Origin: Mangrovibacterium diazotrophicum
Lineage (GTDB): Bacteria; Bacteroidota; Bacteroidia; Bacteroidales; Prolixibacteraceae
Reading direction: 5' to 3'
NCBI RefSeq assembly: GCF_003610535.1
Contig: NZ_RAPN01000001.1
Span: forward strand, 3,893,320-3,957,319
DNA: 64,000 nt
In this document: piece after piece, positions 27,840 to 35,406 of the stretch
Numbering within the stretch: the first letter of the stretch is position 1
Layout: each line of letters starts with the position of its first letter
The notes under the pieces: model-generated
Seen by the model: the letters and a program-made list of their open reading frames with translations, nothing else
Told to the model about the DNA's origin: nothing
Database searches by the model: none
Translations under genes and position numbers: made by a program

Positions 27840-28688
27840 ATGAGGACGAAAGATTTTAAGTCGGTTGCACTGAAGTATAAAACGATTTTTTTTGATGCGT
27901 TTGGTGTGTTGAAAAACCACAAAGGGATTATTCCCGGCGTAGAGAAGACATTTGATTTCCTGGACGAAAACGGGATCAACTATTTTGTGGTTACTAACGA
28001 TAGTTCGCGTGGCCCCGAAGGACTGGCAGATGGTTACATTCGCCGCGGGATCAAAAGTATCACACCGGATAAGATTATTTCGTCCGGGATGCTGGCTCGC
28101 GACTGGCTGTCACTTAAAATAAAGGAAGGGACGGTTGCGTACCTGGGTACGGGTGATTCAGCTCATTATGTCGAAACAGCTGGGCTGGATACGCTTGCCA
28201 TTCGGGATTTGGACCTGGAAGATATCGACCACATCAAGTGCCTGGTTTTTCTGGATGACGAAGGTTTCGACTGGAACCAGGACATCAACAAAGTGATCAA
28301 CCTGCTGCGGAAACGCAACATGCCGGTAGTGGTGGCCAATACCGATATTCACTATCCCGTCAGCAAAAATGACGTTGCCGTGGCTATCGGCGGTATTTCC
28401 GATTTGGTTGAGGAAGTGCTCGGTAAAAAATTCATCCGCTTCGGAAAGCCCGATGCGCAGATGTTTATGTTTGCGTATGAGCGAGCCTGCGAGATGAAGC
28501 CAGTGAAGAAGAATGAAATCCTAATGGTGGGTGACACCCTTTATACCGACATCATCGGCGGGAACAAGTTCGGAGTTGATACTGCGCTGGTACTTTCCGG
28601 AAACACGCTGCCCGAAATGGCTAAAGTTCGGATTACCAGCTCCGGTATTATCCCAAACTTCATTTGTGACTCGGTGATTATTGATTAG
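27840..28688 (+). CDS. HAD-IIA family (NagD-like) protein with altered motif I
   Basis: 282-residue haloacid-dehalogenase superfamily protein with a type IIA cap. Motif I is FFDAFGVLKN with nucleophile Asp19, but Phe21 replaces the second Asp that acts as acid/base in HAD phosphatases. Motif II is VVTNDSSRG, the motif III Lys lies in FGKPDAQMF, and motif IV is GDTLYTDIIGG. The mutated motif I recalls HAD-IIA subgroups with DxWG in place of DxDG. It is the last gene of the operon, 2 nt after the kinase. It may be a phosphatase of changed chemistry or a binding/regulatory protein. Confidence 0.82.
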   Translation: MRTKDFKSVALKYKTIFFDAFGVLKNHKGIIPGVEKTFDFLDENGINYFVVTNDSSRGPEGLADGYIRRGIKSITPDKIISSGMLARDWLSLKIKEGTVAYLGTGDSAHYVETAGLDTLAIRDLDLEDIDHIKCLVFLDDEGFDWNQDINKVINLLRKRNMPVVVANTDIHYPVSKNDVAVAIGGISDLVEEVLGKKFIRFGKPDAQMFMFAYERACEMKPVKKNEILMVGDTLYTDIIGGNKFGVDTALVLSGNTLPEMAKVRITSSGIIPNFICDSVIID

Positions 28689-28799
28689 CCGATTTCTGTT
28701 TGCTGCAGAGCTACCCGCAGATTGCAGGAAGCGCTATTAGCTGTCCCATATCTACTTCGCGCACTTTTCTGTTATTCTATTCGATACTAAAGACATAAA

Positions 28800-28828
28800 A
28801 AAAAGCTACTCGGTAAGAGTAGCTTTTT
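28800..28828 (-). terminator. Terminator after the type II glutamine synthetase gene
   Basis: Perfect 12-bp stem (28800-28811 with 28817-28828), 5-nt loop, followed on the minus strand by a T run. The reverse orientation also ends in Ts, so it may stop the convergent operon too. Confidence 0.85.
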
Positions 28829-28850
28829 AGATATGCTGTGTTGTAATAAA

Positions 28851-29873
28851 TTACATTTTAGCAACTGCTTTTTCAGTTGTGTCGATGATAACAGCAGCGA
28901 TTTTGTATGGGTCACCGTTTGAAGCAGGACGACGGTCTTCCAAACGACCTTTCCAACCATCTTCAACAGTACCAACAGGGATACGGATTGAAGAACCACG
29001 GTCAGATACACCATAGCTGAAGTCATTGATAGAAGCAGTTTCGTGTTTACCAGTCAAACGTTGGTCGTTGTATGCACCGTAAACAGAAACGTGTTCTTGG
29101 ATGTGTTTTCCGAATTCTTCGCAGATTGCGTCGAATACTTTTTTGTCACCACAAGTTCTCATCAAACCGTTAGAGAAGTTGGCGTGCATACCAGAACCGT
29201 TCCAGTCAGCATCTTTACCAAGTGGTTTTGGGTGCCATTCTACGTAAACACCATATTTTTCAGCAACTTTTTCAAGGAAGTAACGTGCAATCCAGATTTG
29301 GTCACCTGCATCGTGAGCACCTTTTGCGAAGATTTGGAATTCCCATTGTCCGGCAGCAACTTCTGCGTTGATACCTTCAACGTTCAAACCAGCTTCCAAA
29401 CAAACATCGAAGTGTTCTTCAACGATCTCACGACCGAAAGCAGCTTTCGCGCCAACACCACAATAGTAAGGTCCTTGTGGGCCTGGGTAACCACCTGCAG
29501 GGAAACCTAAAGGTAATTTTGTATCCACGTCATACAGGAAATATTCTTGTTCGAAACCGAACCAGTAGTCATCGTCATCTTTAGCGATAGTTGCACGACC
29601 ATTTGTTTCGTGTGGAGTACCGTCTGCATTCAAAACCTCGCACATAACAACGTAAGCATTTTTACGAGTTACGTCAGGATAAACTGCAACTGGTTTCAAC
29701 AGACAGTCTGAGCTTCCACCTTCTGCTTGTTCTGTAGAAGAACCGTCGAATGACCACATTTTTAAATCTTCCAGTTTTCCATCGAAACCATCTTTAGACA
29801 TCATTGTTTTTGCTCTTAATGTCTGAGTTGGCTTATATCCATCTAGCCAGATGTACTCCAATTTTGATTTCAT
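28851..29873 (-). CDS. glnII: Type II glutamine synthetase
   Basis: Glutamine synthetase of the short, eukaryote-like GSII family, decameric in known members. The 340-residue product has the GSII hallmarks: MWSFDGSSTEQAEGGSSDC, the active-site segments FGFEQEYFLYD and GFPAGGYPGPQGPYYCGVGA, GINAEVAAGQWEFQI, and the ATP/glutamate-binding WNGSGMHANFS. It converges on the GS-like operon and sits 3.9 kb from glnN. Having types II and III in the same neighbourhood suggests different roles in nitrogen supply. Monocistronic, with its own promoter and terminator. Confidence 0.96.
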   Translation of the reverse strand: MKSKLEYIWLDGYKPTQTLRAKTMMSKDGFDGKLEDLKMWSFDGSSTEQAEGGSSDCLLKPVAVYPDVTRKNAYVVMCEVLNADGTPHETNGRATIAKDDDDYWFGFEQEYFLYDVDTKLPLGFPAGGYPGPQGPYYCGVGAKAAFGREIVEEHFDVCLEAGLNVEGINAEVAAGQWEFQIFAKGAHDAGDQIWIARYFLEKVAEKYGVYVEWHPKPLGKDADWNGSGMHANFSNGLMRTCGDKKVFDAICEEFGKHIQEHVSVYGAYNDQRLTGKHETASINDFSYGVSDRGSSIRIPVGTVEDGWKGRLEDRRPASNGDPYKIAAVIIDTTEKAVAKM

Positions 29874-29922
29874 CGTGTTACAAATTATAAGTTAATGATA
29901 TGTTTTTCTTAAAATTTAACGT

Positions 29923-29953
29923 CAAAAATAGAACAGACTGACAAATCTATAAA
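29923..29953 (-). promoter_or_regulatory. Predicted promoter of the type II glutamine synthetase gene
   Basis: Minus strand reads TTTA (29953-29950), a 19-nt spacer and TATTTTTG (29930-29923), an exact TAnnTTTG match. The leader would be about 45 nt. Confidence 0.55.
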
Positions 29954-29999
29954 TAAAATATCAACTCCTAAATAAAAGTTAATAATAAATTCATATTAA

Positions 30000-30076
30000 A
30001 TTTTGGATTCAAAATCAGCCTCAATCCACAAGGGGGTATGACCCCAAAATTATAAATTAATTTGGTACCTCGTACC
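30000..30076. promoter_or_regulatory. Cluster of three short inverted repeats (possible operators)
   Basis: ATTTTG-N4-CAAAAT at 30000-30015, GGGGT-N3-ACCCC at 30033-30045 and GGTAC-N3-GTACC at 30064-30076. All are perfect and lie between two divergent promoters, upstream of both. They could be binding sites for a dimeric regulator; none matches a site I recognise. Confidence 0.3.
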
Positions 30077-30233
30077 GAGAAAGATGGAGAAGGTCGAAAT
30101 TTTTAACGTCTTTTTGCTGTCAATACCCCGAATTTTGCGACCCTCGTGTTGCCAAAAAATCGCTTAAATCCCCATTGGTAGGAAGTTGCGAGCATTTTGT
30201 TCTTTGTGCAGTCGGTCATCGCACCTTTTGTTT

Positions 30234-30263
30234 TTTGTGTCTGAATTGATTTCAATATTTTTG
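30234..30263 (+). promoter_or_regulatory. Predicted promoter of the FKBP gene
   Basis: TTTG (30234-30237), an 18-nt spacer and TATTTTTG (30256-30263), both exact consensus matches. It lies inside the longest possible reading frame, so the true start codon must be downstream of about 30270. Confidence 0.6.
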
Positions 30264-30290
30264 TTTCAAGAACCTAAAAATGCTATCAAA

Positions 30291-30722
30291 TTGGCAAAAC
30301 GAGAAGCTAAGACAAAGAACAAAGGTGCAGCAGGGCACCATCGGAAAATGGGCGACGATTTTCTGGAACAGAACCGGCGAAAAGAAGGCGTTGTTGAAAC
30401 GAGCAGCGGCTTACAATTTTGCGTTGTTGAGGAAGGATCCGGTGCCCGACCGGATGAATGGTCGACTGTTTTGATTCATCAGCGGGCGCAGCTGCTGGAT
30501 GGAAAAATTTTGGAGGACACGTATAGGCAGAATAAGCCCGATGAAGTTGCCCTAAAAGAAATGATTGAGGGGCTGCAGGAAGGATTGCAGTTAATGACCT
30601 TGGGTAGTCGCTATAAATTTTGGGTTCCGGCTGATTTGGCCTGGGGGCGTAAAGGAACCTCGAACAAAATACCGCCTTTCGCTGTGCTCGCCTTCGATAT
30701 TCGTTTGGTGGAGATTCGTTGA
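30291..30722 (+). CDS. FKBP-type peptidyl-prolyl cis-trans isomerase
   Basis: Small protein-folding isomerase of about 143 residues. The C-terminal FKBP domain shows TSSGLQFCVVEEGSG, LLDGKILEDTY, a helix LKEMIEGLQEGLQLM and WVPADLAWGRKG followed by IPPFAVLAFDIRLVEI. The frame is open from 30186, but a consensus promoter at 30234-30263 lies inside it. The TTG at 30291 is therefore the likeliest start, giving an N-terminus rich in Lys/Arg. ATG at 30348 is the alternative; the ATG at 30280 is out of frame. No signal peptide in the short form, so probably cytoplasmic. Confidence 0.8.
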   Translation: MAKREAKTKNKGAAGHHRKMGDDFLEQNRRKEGVVETSSGLQFCVVEEGSGARPDEWSTVLIHQRAQLLDGKILEDTYRQNKPDEVALKEMIEGLQEGLQLMTLGSRYKFWVPADLAWGRKGTSNKIPPFAVLAFDIRLVEIR

Positions 30723-30774
30723 TCGAATCTTTCAGAGATGTTTATTCCGCCGTTACTGGACGCTGTAATAAAAA

Positions 30775-30803
30775 AAAGCGACCTCGTACCGAAAGTCGCC
30801 TTT
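30775..30803. terminator. Terminator between FKBP and TrmH-family genes
   Basis: 8-bp stem with one bulged C (30775-30782 with 30795-30803). On the minus strand a T run follows, so it mainly serves the methyltransferase gene; it lies 53 nt after the FKBP stop. Confidence 0.65.
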
Positions 30804-30827
30804 CTTGTAATATTTCTTTTGGTTATC

Positions 30828-31367
30828 CTAGGAGATACCCCATTTCATCTTTTTGAAAAGATCCCAAAGTACAATCCCCGCACTCACTGATACATTAAAA
30901 GAATGCTTTGTTCCGAACTGCGGAATTTCGATCGCGCCGTCGCAGAGGTCGACAATTTTTTGCTGAACTCCTTTCACCTCGTTGCCAAACACGAGCGCGA
31001 TTTTTTCGCCAGCCTCGGGTTGAAACTCAGGAAGCATAATGCTCTTGTCGATTTGCTCGATCGCATAAACAGTAAAGCCCCTTGATTTTAAATCGGCCAC
31101 AGCATCTTCGGTGTGCTCGAAATATTTCCAGCTCACTGTTTTCTCGGCATCCAGCGCAGTCTTGTGAATTTCCTTGTTGGGAGGCGTTGCGGTGATCCCG
31201 CACAGGTAAATCGAGTCGATGAGCAGTGCATCGGAAGTCCGGAAGAAGGAGCCAATGTTGTTGCAACTTCTCACATTATCCAATACCACCACGAGGGGCA
31301 TCTTCCCGGTTTCCTGGTATTCATCCGGATTTAACCGGTTCAGTTCGTTTGTTCGGAGTTTTCGCAT
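30828..31367 (-). CDS. TrmH/SpoU-family RNA 2'-O-methyltransferase
   Basis: SAM-dependent methyltransferase of the trefoil-knot (SPOUT) class, modifying ribose 2'-OH in tRNA or rRNA. The 179-residue product contains the three SpoU motifs: VLDNVRSCNNIGSFFRTSDA, ALVFGNEVKGV and IEIPQFGTKHSFNVSVSAGI. It lacks the N-terminal RNA-binding extension of RlmB-type enzymes. The target nucleotide cannot be assigned. The arginine deiminase gene lies upstream on the same strand with a 20-nt gap, so the two may be co-transcribed. Confidence 0.92.
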   Translation of the reverse strand: MRKLRTNELNRLNPDEYQETGKMPLVVVLDNVRSCNNIGSFFRTSDALLIDSIYLCGITATPPNKEIHKTALDAEKTVSWKYFEHTEDAVADLKSRGFTVYAIEQIDKSIMLPEFQPEAGEKIALVFGNEVKGVQQKIVDLCDGAIEIPQFGTKHSFNVSVSAGIVLWDLFKKMKWGIS

Positions 31368-31387
31368 GTCTACTATTCTATCTGGAA

Positions 31388-32659
31388 TTACCAGTCTACT
31401 TTTTTACGTTTGAACGGCATGGTCATACAGCGGGCGCCGCCGCCGCCGCGTGCCAGTTCTGAGCCTGCAATGGTAATCACACATTTTTTGTTTTTTGGGA
31501 TTTCGGCTTTCCCGTCGATGATATTTTGCGCTTTAATAACCTCAAAGCCGCTTTTGTTCAGCTCTTCTACCGTATTCACGTTGCGCTCGTAACCGATAAC
31601 TTGCCCCGGTGCGATGGCAAAAAAGTTTGCGCCACTGTGCCATTGTTCCCGCTCCTGCGTCCAGATGTCGTTTCGTCCGCCGCAGTAAATTGGATTCAGA
31701 TCGATGCCCAGCTTTTTCAAGGCCTTTACCAGGTTTTTCTCCTCTGTTATTTTGGTTACTTCGCCGTTTTCAATTTGAATATGAATGGTGTGGTAGCGGG
31801 TTGTTCCCAAAATCAACGGTTCGTACACCATGCAGGCGTCACGGTCCAGGAAGGTGAAAACCATATCGAGGTGGATAAACGATTCGGGCATGTCGGGCAG
31901 TTCCTGAACCAACACGTGGCGGATCGGTTCCTTTTTTGCTTTGATGCTTTCCAGTATGAAATCAATACCCTGCGTTGAAGTTCGGATGCCGGTTCCGATC
32001 ACCAATACATCTTCCCGGGCAACCTGAAAGTCGCCTCCTTCGATGGAGATGTTGCCGGTCGTCGGAATGTTTCCTGCTTTTTGCGAATTCACAGTGGTGG
32101 CTTCAATCATGGGATGATGGTTGAAAATCGCTTCCATGATCAGCGCTTCGCGGTCGCGGACAGCATTTGCCATTTTCCCGATTACCACTTCGTCGCGGAA
32201 AGACATGGATGCATCGCGGGTAAACAGGAAATTGTGCAGCGGCCAAAGGCTGAAACGCTCCTGGCTCAGGTAGCGCGTCAGGTTGTTGCGCATGATCGGT
32301 ACTCCTTGAATAAGTTGCCGGGCCAGCTCCGGCGACGTCAGCTCAAAAAGATCGGCGTGAATTTCCTGGGCGTTTTCCTGCCGGCAAATTTCATCCAGAA
32401 GTTCTTTGCGAACCTGTTCCGATTTCAGAACCTCGGCCAGCAGGTCGGTCACTTCAAAAACACGACTTACTTTGTTGAGCACACCTTTCAGTTGTTTGTA
32501 TTCTTCGGTGGCAACTGCCAGGTTCAGAATGTCGCTGTACAACGCGCGCTTGGCCGTTTCCGGAGTCATTTCTTCAACTTCCAGACCCGGTGTATGAATA
32601 ATGACTCCCTCAAGTTCCCCAAACTCGGTAGTCACATTCACTTTCATTTTGTCTGTCAT
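31388..32659 (-). CDS. arcA: Arginine deiminase
   Basis: Hydrolyses arginine to citrulline and ammonia. From the ATG at 32659 the product is 423 residues. Guanidine-group-modifying enzyme motifs are present: FTRDAS, the Asp/Glu pair in ISIEGGDFQ, the catalytic His in FIHLDMVFTFLDRDA and the nucleophilic Cys411 in GGGGARCMTMPF. Ornithine carbamoyltransferase (arcB), carbamate kinase (arcC) and the antiporter (arcD) are not nearby, so here it may serve nitrogen release rather than a full ATP-yielding pathway. A longer frame to 32686 would start upstream of the promoter box. Confidence 0.94.
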   Translation of the reverse strand: MTDKMKVNVTTEFGELEGVIIHTPGLEVEEMTPETAKRALYSDILNLAVATEEYKQLKGVLNKVSRVFEVTDLLAEVLKSEQVRKELLDEICRQENAQEIHADLFELTSPELARQLIQGVPIMRNNLTRYLSQERFSLWPLHNFLFTRDASMSFRDEVVIGKMANAVRDREALIMEAIFNHHPMIEATTVNSQKAGNIPTTGNISIEGGDFQVAREDVLVIGTGIRTSTQGIDFILESIKAKKEPIRHVLVQELPDMPESFIHLDMVFTFLDRDACMVYEPLILGTTRYHTIHIQIENGEVTKITEEKNLVKALKKLGIDLNPIYCGGRNDIWTQEREQWHSGANFFAIAPGQVIGYERNVNTVEELNKSGFEVIKAQNIIDGKAEIPKNKKCVITIAGSELARGGGGARCMTMPFKRKKVDW

Positions 32660-32683
32660 AGAATTCCCTTTTCTAATTTTCAA

Positions 32684-32691
32684 CAAATATA
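32684..32691 (-). promoter_or_regulatory. Predicted -7 box of arcA
   Basis: Minus strand TATATTTG, an exact TAnnTTTG match, 25 nt before the arcA ATG. No clear -33 element at standard spacing. Confidence 0.4.
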
Positions 32692-32750
32692 ATAACTCGC
32701 GACGAAGCAGAATCTTTTCGCGACTTATTCGTTTTAGTTTCAGAACACAT

Positions 32751-32758
32751 TATCTTCG
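32751..32758 (+). promoter_or_regulatory. Possible -7 box of the DUF4294-thpR pair
   Basis: TATCTTCG, one mismatch from consensus, 11 nt before the ATG. The same octamer precedes the GS-like operon at 25360. Confidence 0.3.
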
Positions 32759-32768
32759 TCATTAAGTC

Positions 32769-33356
32769 ATGTGGAAACAGATTGTATTTATCTTAATTGT
32801 GATCACCTCGACGTCGGCTGCATTCGGGCAGGTGAATGATTCCGTTCATTATTTGAGCGGGATGAAGGAGAATGGAGATACGATTCCACACATCGAACTG
32901 AAGACAATTCCGGTTTTCCCCCGAACGAAATTTAAATCGAAACGCTTGGAGCGCAAATACTGGCGTTTGGCCATGAAAGTGAAGAAAGTTTATCCATATG
33001 CCAGAGTTGCTGCCGAGCTAATGGCGGAATACGATGCAAAGTACCGAGCCTCGGACAATAAAAAAGAACGCAAGGAATATTTGAAAGAAGCCGAAGCGGA
33101 GTTGTTTGATCGTTATGGTGATGAACTGAAAAAGCTTTCCATTTCCGAGGGGCGAATTCTGATTAAATTGATTGACCGGGAAACCCAGCATACTTCTTAT
33201 GAACTCATAAAGGATTTAAAAGGAGGTGTTTCTGCTTTCTTCTGGCAGGGCATTGCGCGCTTGTTTGGAAATAATCTGAAGGAAGAGTACGATCCGGATG
33301 AAGAGGACAAGATGATCGAAGAAATTATTTATTACATCGAAGCCGGAGTGATCTGA
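32769..33356 (+). CDS. DUF4294 domain-containing exported protein
   Basis: Bacteroidota-specific protein of unknown function, 195 residues. It has a cleavable signal peptide (about 1-20, ending SAAFGQ) followed by a charged, mostly helical domain with RKYWRLAMKVKKVYPYARVA and LSISEGRILIKLIDRETQHT, both typical of DUF4294. It is expected in the periplasm or at the outer membrane. Its stop shares one base with the start of thpR (TGATG), so translation is coupled. Confidence 0.88.
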   Translation: MWKQIVFILIVITSTSAAFGQVNDSVHYLSGMKENGDTIPHIELKTIPVFPRTKFKSKRLERKYWRLAMKVKKVYPYARVAAELMAEYDAKYRASDNKKERKEYLKEAEAELFDRYGDELKKLSISEGRILIKLIDRETQHTSYELIKDLKGGVSAFFWQGIARLFGNNLKEEYDPDEEDKMIEEIIYYIEAGVI

Positions 33357-33922
33357 TGAAACGGATGTTTGTTGCCATAAAAGTTCAGCTTGATCCGCCG
33401 ATGACTCAGTTTGTAGACGGGCTAAAAAAGGCGTTTGCGGCAGAGTCCGTTCGTTGGGTAGATCCTGACAATTTCCACGTTACTCTGCACTTTTTCGGGA
33501 GTATTGATGAAACCAAGGAATTTGCGCTCAATCGTATTTTTGAGGATTTCGCTGCAGAAGAAAGAACTTTTGAGTTCGGGTTAAACGGTGTTCATTTCTT
33601 TGGCAAAGGACAAAAACCACACGTGTTGTTTATTGATATTTCTAACGGCGGGGCGCTTGCTGATTTGGCGGCGAGAATGAAAGCTGTTTTACTAAATCGA
33701 GGAATGATCGGCGAACAAGAAATGGCCTTTCGTCCGCACCTGACGATTGCGCGTTTGAAAAGTCTGAAAGACAAAATACGATTTGCGGAGTTGGTAGAAT
33801 CCTGGCGGCAAAATTCACCGGAACAGAAAATAAAGGCAAAAGAGATTGTTTTCTACGAGAGTCAGACCCGGCCTGGTGGTCCGATTTATACGCCGCAGGC
33901 AATTTATGCACTACAGGAATAA
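33356..33922 (+). CDS. thpR: RNA 2',3'-cyclic phosphodiesterase (LigT/2H family)
   Basis: 2H phosphoesterase that opens 2',3'-cyclic phosphate ends of RNA. The two catalytic HxT motifs are FHVTLHFFG near 40-48 and RPHLTIARLK near 124-133, at normal spacing in a 188-residue protein. The start overlaps the DUF4294 stop. It converges on the sugar transferase gene with only 5 nt between the stops and no room for a terminator. Confidence 0.92.
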   Translation: MKRMFVAIKVQLDPPMTQFVDGLKKAFAAESVRWVDPDNFHVTLHFFGSIDETKEFALNRIFEDFAAEERTFEFGLNGVHFFGKGQKPHVLFIDISNGGALADLAARMKAVLLNRGMIGEQEMAFRPHLTIARLKSLKDKIRFAELVESWRQNSPEQKIKAKEIVFYESQTRPGGPIYTPQAIYALQE

Positions 33923-33927
33923 ATACT

Positions 33928-35343
33928 TTATTTCCCTTTGCCGTGGAAAATTTCCAGGATACTGTAAATCATGATTTTGAAATCGAGGTACAGTGAGGCG
34001 TTTTTCATGTAAACCAAATCGTAGGGGAGACGCTCCAGCATTTCTTCAATATTCGAGGCGTAACCGTATTTCACCTGTCCCCAACTGGTAATTCCTGGCC
34101 TTACTTTGTGAAGCAAATTATATTGTGGTGCTTTTTCCACTAGTTGGTCAATGTAGAATTGCCGCTCGGGGCGTGGTCCAACCAGCGACATGGTTCCGAC
34201 GATCACATTACAAAACTGAGGAATCTCGTCAAGGTGCGTTTTGCGTAAGAAGCGTCCAATTTTGGTAATTCGGCTGTCATGATCAGACGAAAGTTCCGGC
34301 CCGTTTGATTCGGCATCGGCCACCATACTCCGGAATTTGTAAATTTTAAAAGGCTTTCCGTAACGGCCGACACGTGTTTGTGAATACACAATCGGTCCTT
34401 TCGATTCTGCTTTGATCAAAATGGCTATGATTAGGCTGACCGGCAGGAAAATAAGGAGCCCGACAACGGATAAAACCACATCGAGTATGCGTTTTACGTT
34501 GGCTTCCCAGACCGGCATGATACCGTTTGATATTTTAAAAAGCGGGCGGCCGTAGAGGTTGTTCGTTTTTTTATTCCCCGAAAGGATGTCATAAAGGTCG
34601 GGGATACCCCAAACAACCACGTTGAATTTTTGCAGTAAGATCAGAATCTGGCTCAGCAAGCTGTGTTGCGAAGTATCGAATGTGATGATGACTTCTTCTA
34701 CCTGATTGGTTGAAATTATTTGCGGGATGTCCTCCGCATTTCCCAAGCATGGCAGTTGATTTTCCAGGGGCATTGTTTGTTCGTGACCGGTCTTCACAAA
34801 TCCGATCAGACGGTTTCCCGAAGGGCGGTTTTGGGTGGTCAGATCCTGATAAAGTTGAACGGCCTTCTCGTCACCACCGATTAATAAGGTGTTGAATCCG
34901 TATTCGCGCCGGTGTATTTTGTGGGCGATAATGCTCGTATGTATAATTCGAAACAAGTAGGTAATTCCGAAGTGTAAACCGAGCAGGGTAAAAAACAGGC
35001 GGTAATAATTTTTATAGGTGTTCACATAATCGTCGAGTAAAAGGCTGAAGAAGAGAATGACAACTCCGCCGAGAGAGGTAAAGAATGTTTGATTCAGTTC
35101 AATCAATCGCGATTTGCGGCAAACGTTGCTGTAATAGCCGGTAACGTAATAAATCAGAATCCAGAATGACGGGATGATCAACAATGCCAAATAAAAGCGG
35201 GAAGTGTAATCAAGTGATATTTCTGATCCGAGGGCTGCTCTTTCGATGTAGATTTTACGGTAGGTGTAAAATAGAAACCAGCTCAGGCAAGCTGCTAAAA
35301 CATCAAAGAAAAGGTATATAATTCGTGTCTTCTTGCTATCCAT
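33928..35343 (-). CDS. Polyprenyl-phosphate sugar-1-phosphate transferase (WcaJ-like)
   Basis: Membrane enzyme that starts polysaccharide synthesis by moving a sugar phosphate from a nucleotide sugar to undecaprenyl phosphate. The 471-residue protein has about four N-terminal transmembrane helices (10-130), a Rossmann-like central region with LLIGGDEKAV, a fifth helix near 285-310 and the C-terminal catalytic domain. The latter shows YSQTRVGRYGKPFKIYKFRS, LRKTHLDEIPQFCNVIVG and MSLVGPRPER. A degenerate oxidoreductase-like gene lies 63 nt upstream on the same strand. No glycosyltransferase cluster is adjacent. Confidence 0.94.
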   Translation of the reverse strand: MDSKKTRIIYLFFDVLAACLSWFLFYTYRKIYIERAALGSEISLDYTSRFYLALLIIPSFWILIYYVTGYYSNVCRKSRLIELNQTFFTSLGGVVILFFSLLLDDYVNTYKNYYRLFFTLLGLHFGITYLFRIIHTSIIAHKIHRREYGFNTLLIGGDEKAVQLYQDLTTQNRPSGNRLIGFVKTGHEQTMPLENQLPCLGNAEDIPQIISTNQVEEVIITFDTSQHSLLSQILILLQKFNVVVWGIPDLYDILSGNKKTNNLYGRPLFKISNGIMPVWEANVKRILDVVLSVVGLLIFLPVSLIIAILIKAESKGPIVYSQTRVGRYGKPFKIYKFRSMVADAESNGPELSSDHDSRITKIGRFLRKTHLDEIPQFCNVIVGTMSLVGPRPERQFYIDQLVEKAPQYNLLHKVRPGITSWGQVKYGYASNIEEMLERLPYDLVYMKNASLYLDFKIMIYSILEIFHGKGK

Positions 35344-35406
35344 TCCATTTTCAACGACTTTGCAAATATAGCCGTTACCTACAGAAACGAACTTTCAGCT
35401 TATAAA

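Larger units (their letters stand above)
29874..30290. other. Divergent region between the type II GS gene and the FKBP gene
   Basis: 417 nt of mostly AT-rich sequence without a supported gene. It carries the two divergent promoters (29923-29953 minus, 30234-30263 plus) and three perfect short inverted repeats between them. Confidence 0.55.

Noticed and set aside
30280-30474. Possible frameshift in the FKBP gene because an ATG at 30280 follows the promoter in another frame
   Set aside because: The FKBP frame is continuous from before 30291 to 30722, and the out-of-frame product has no FKBP similarity; a TTG start explains the data without an error.
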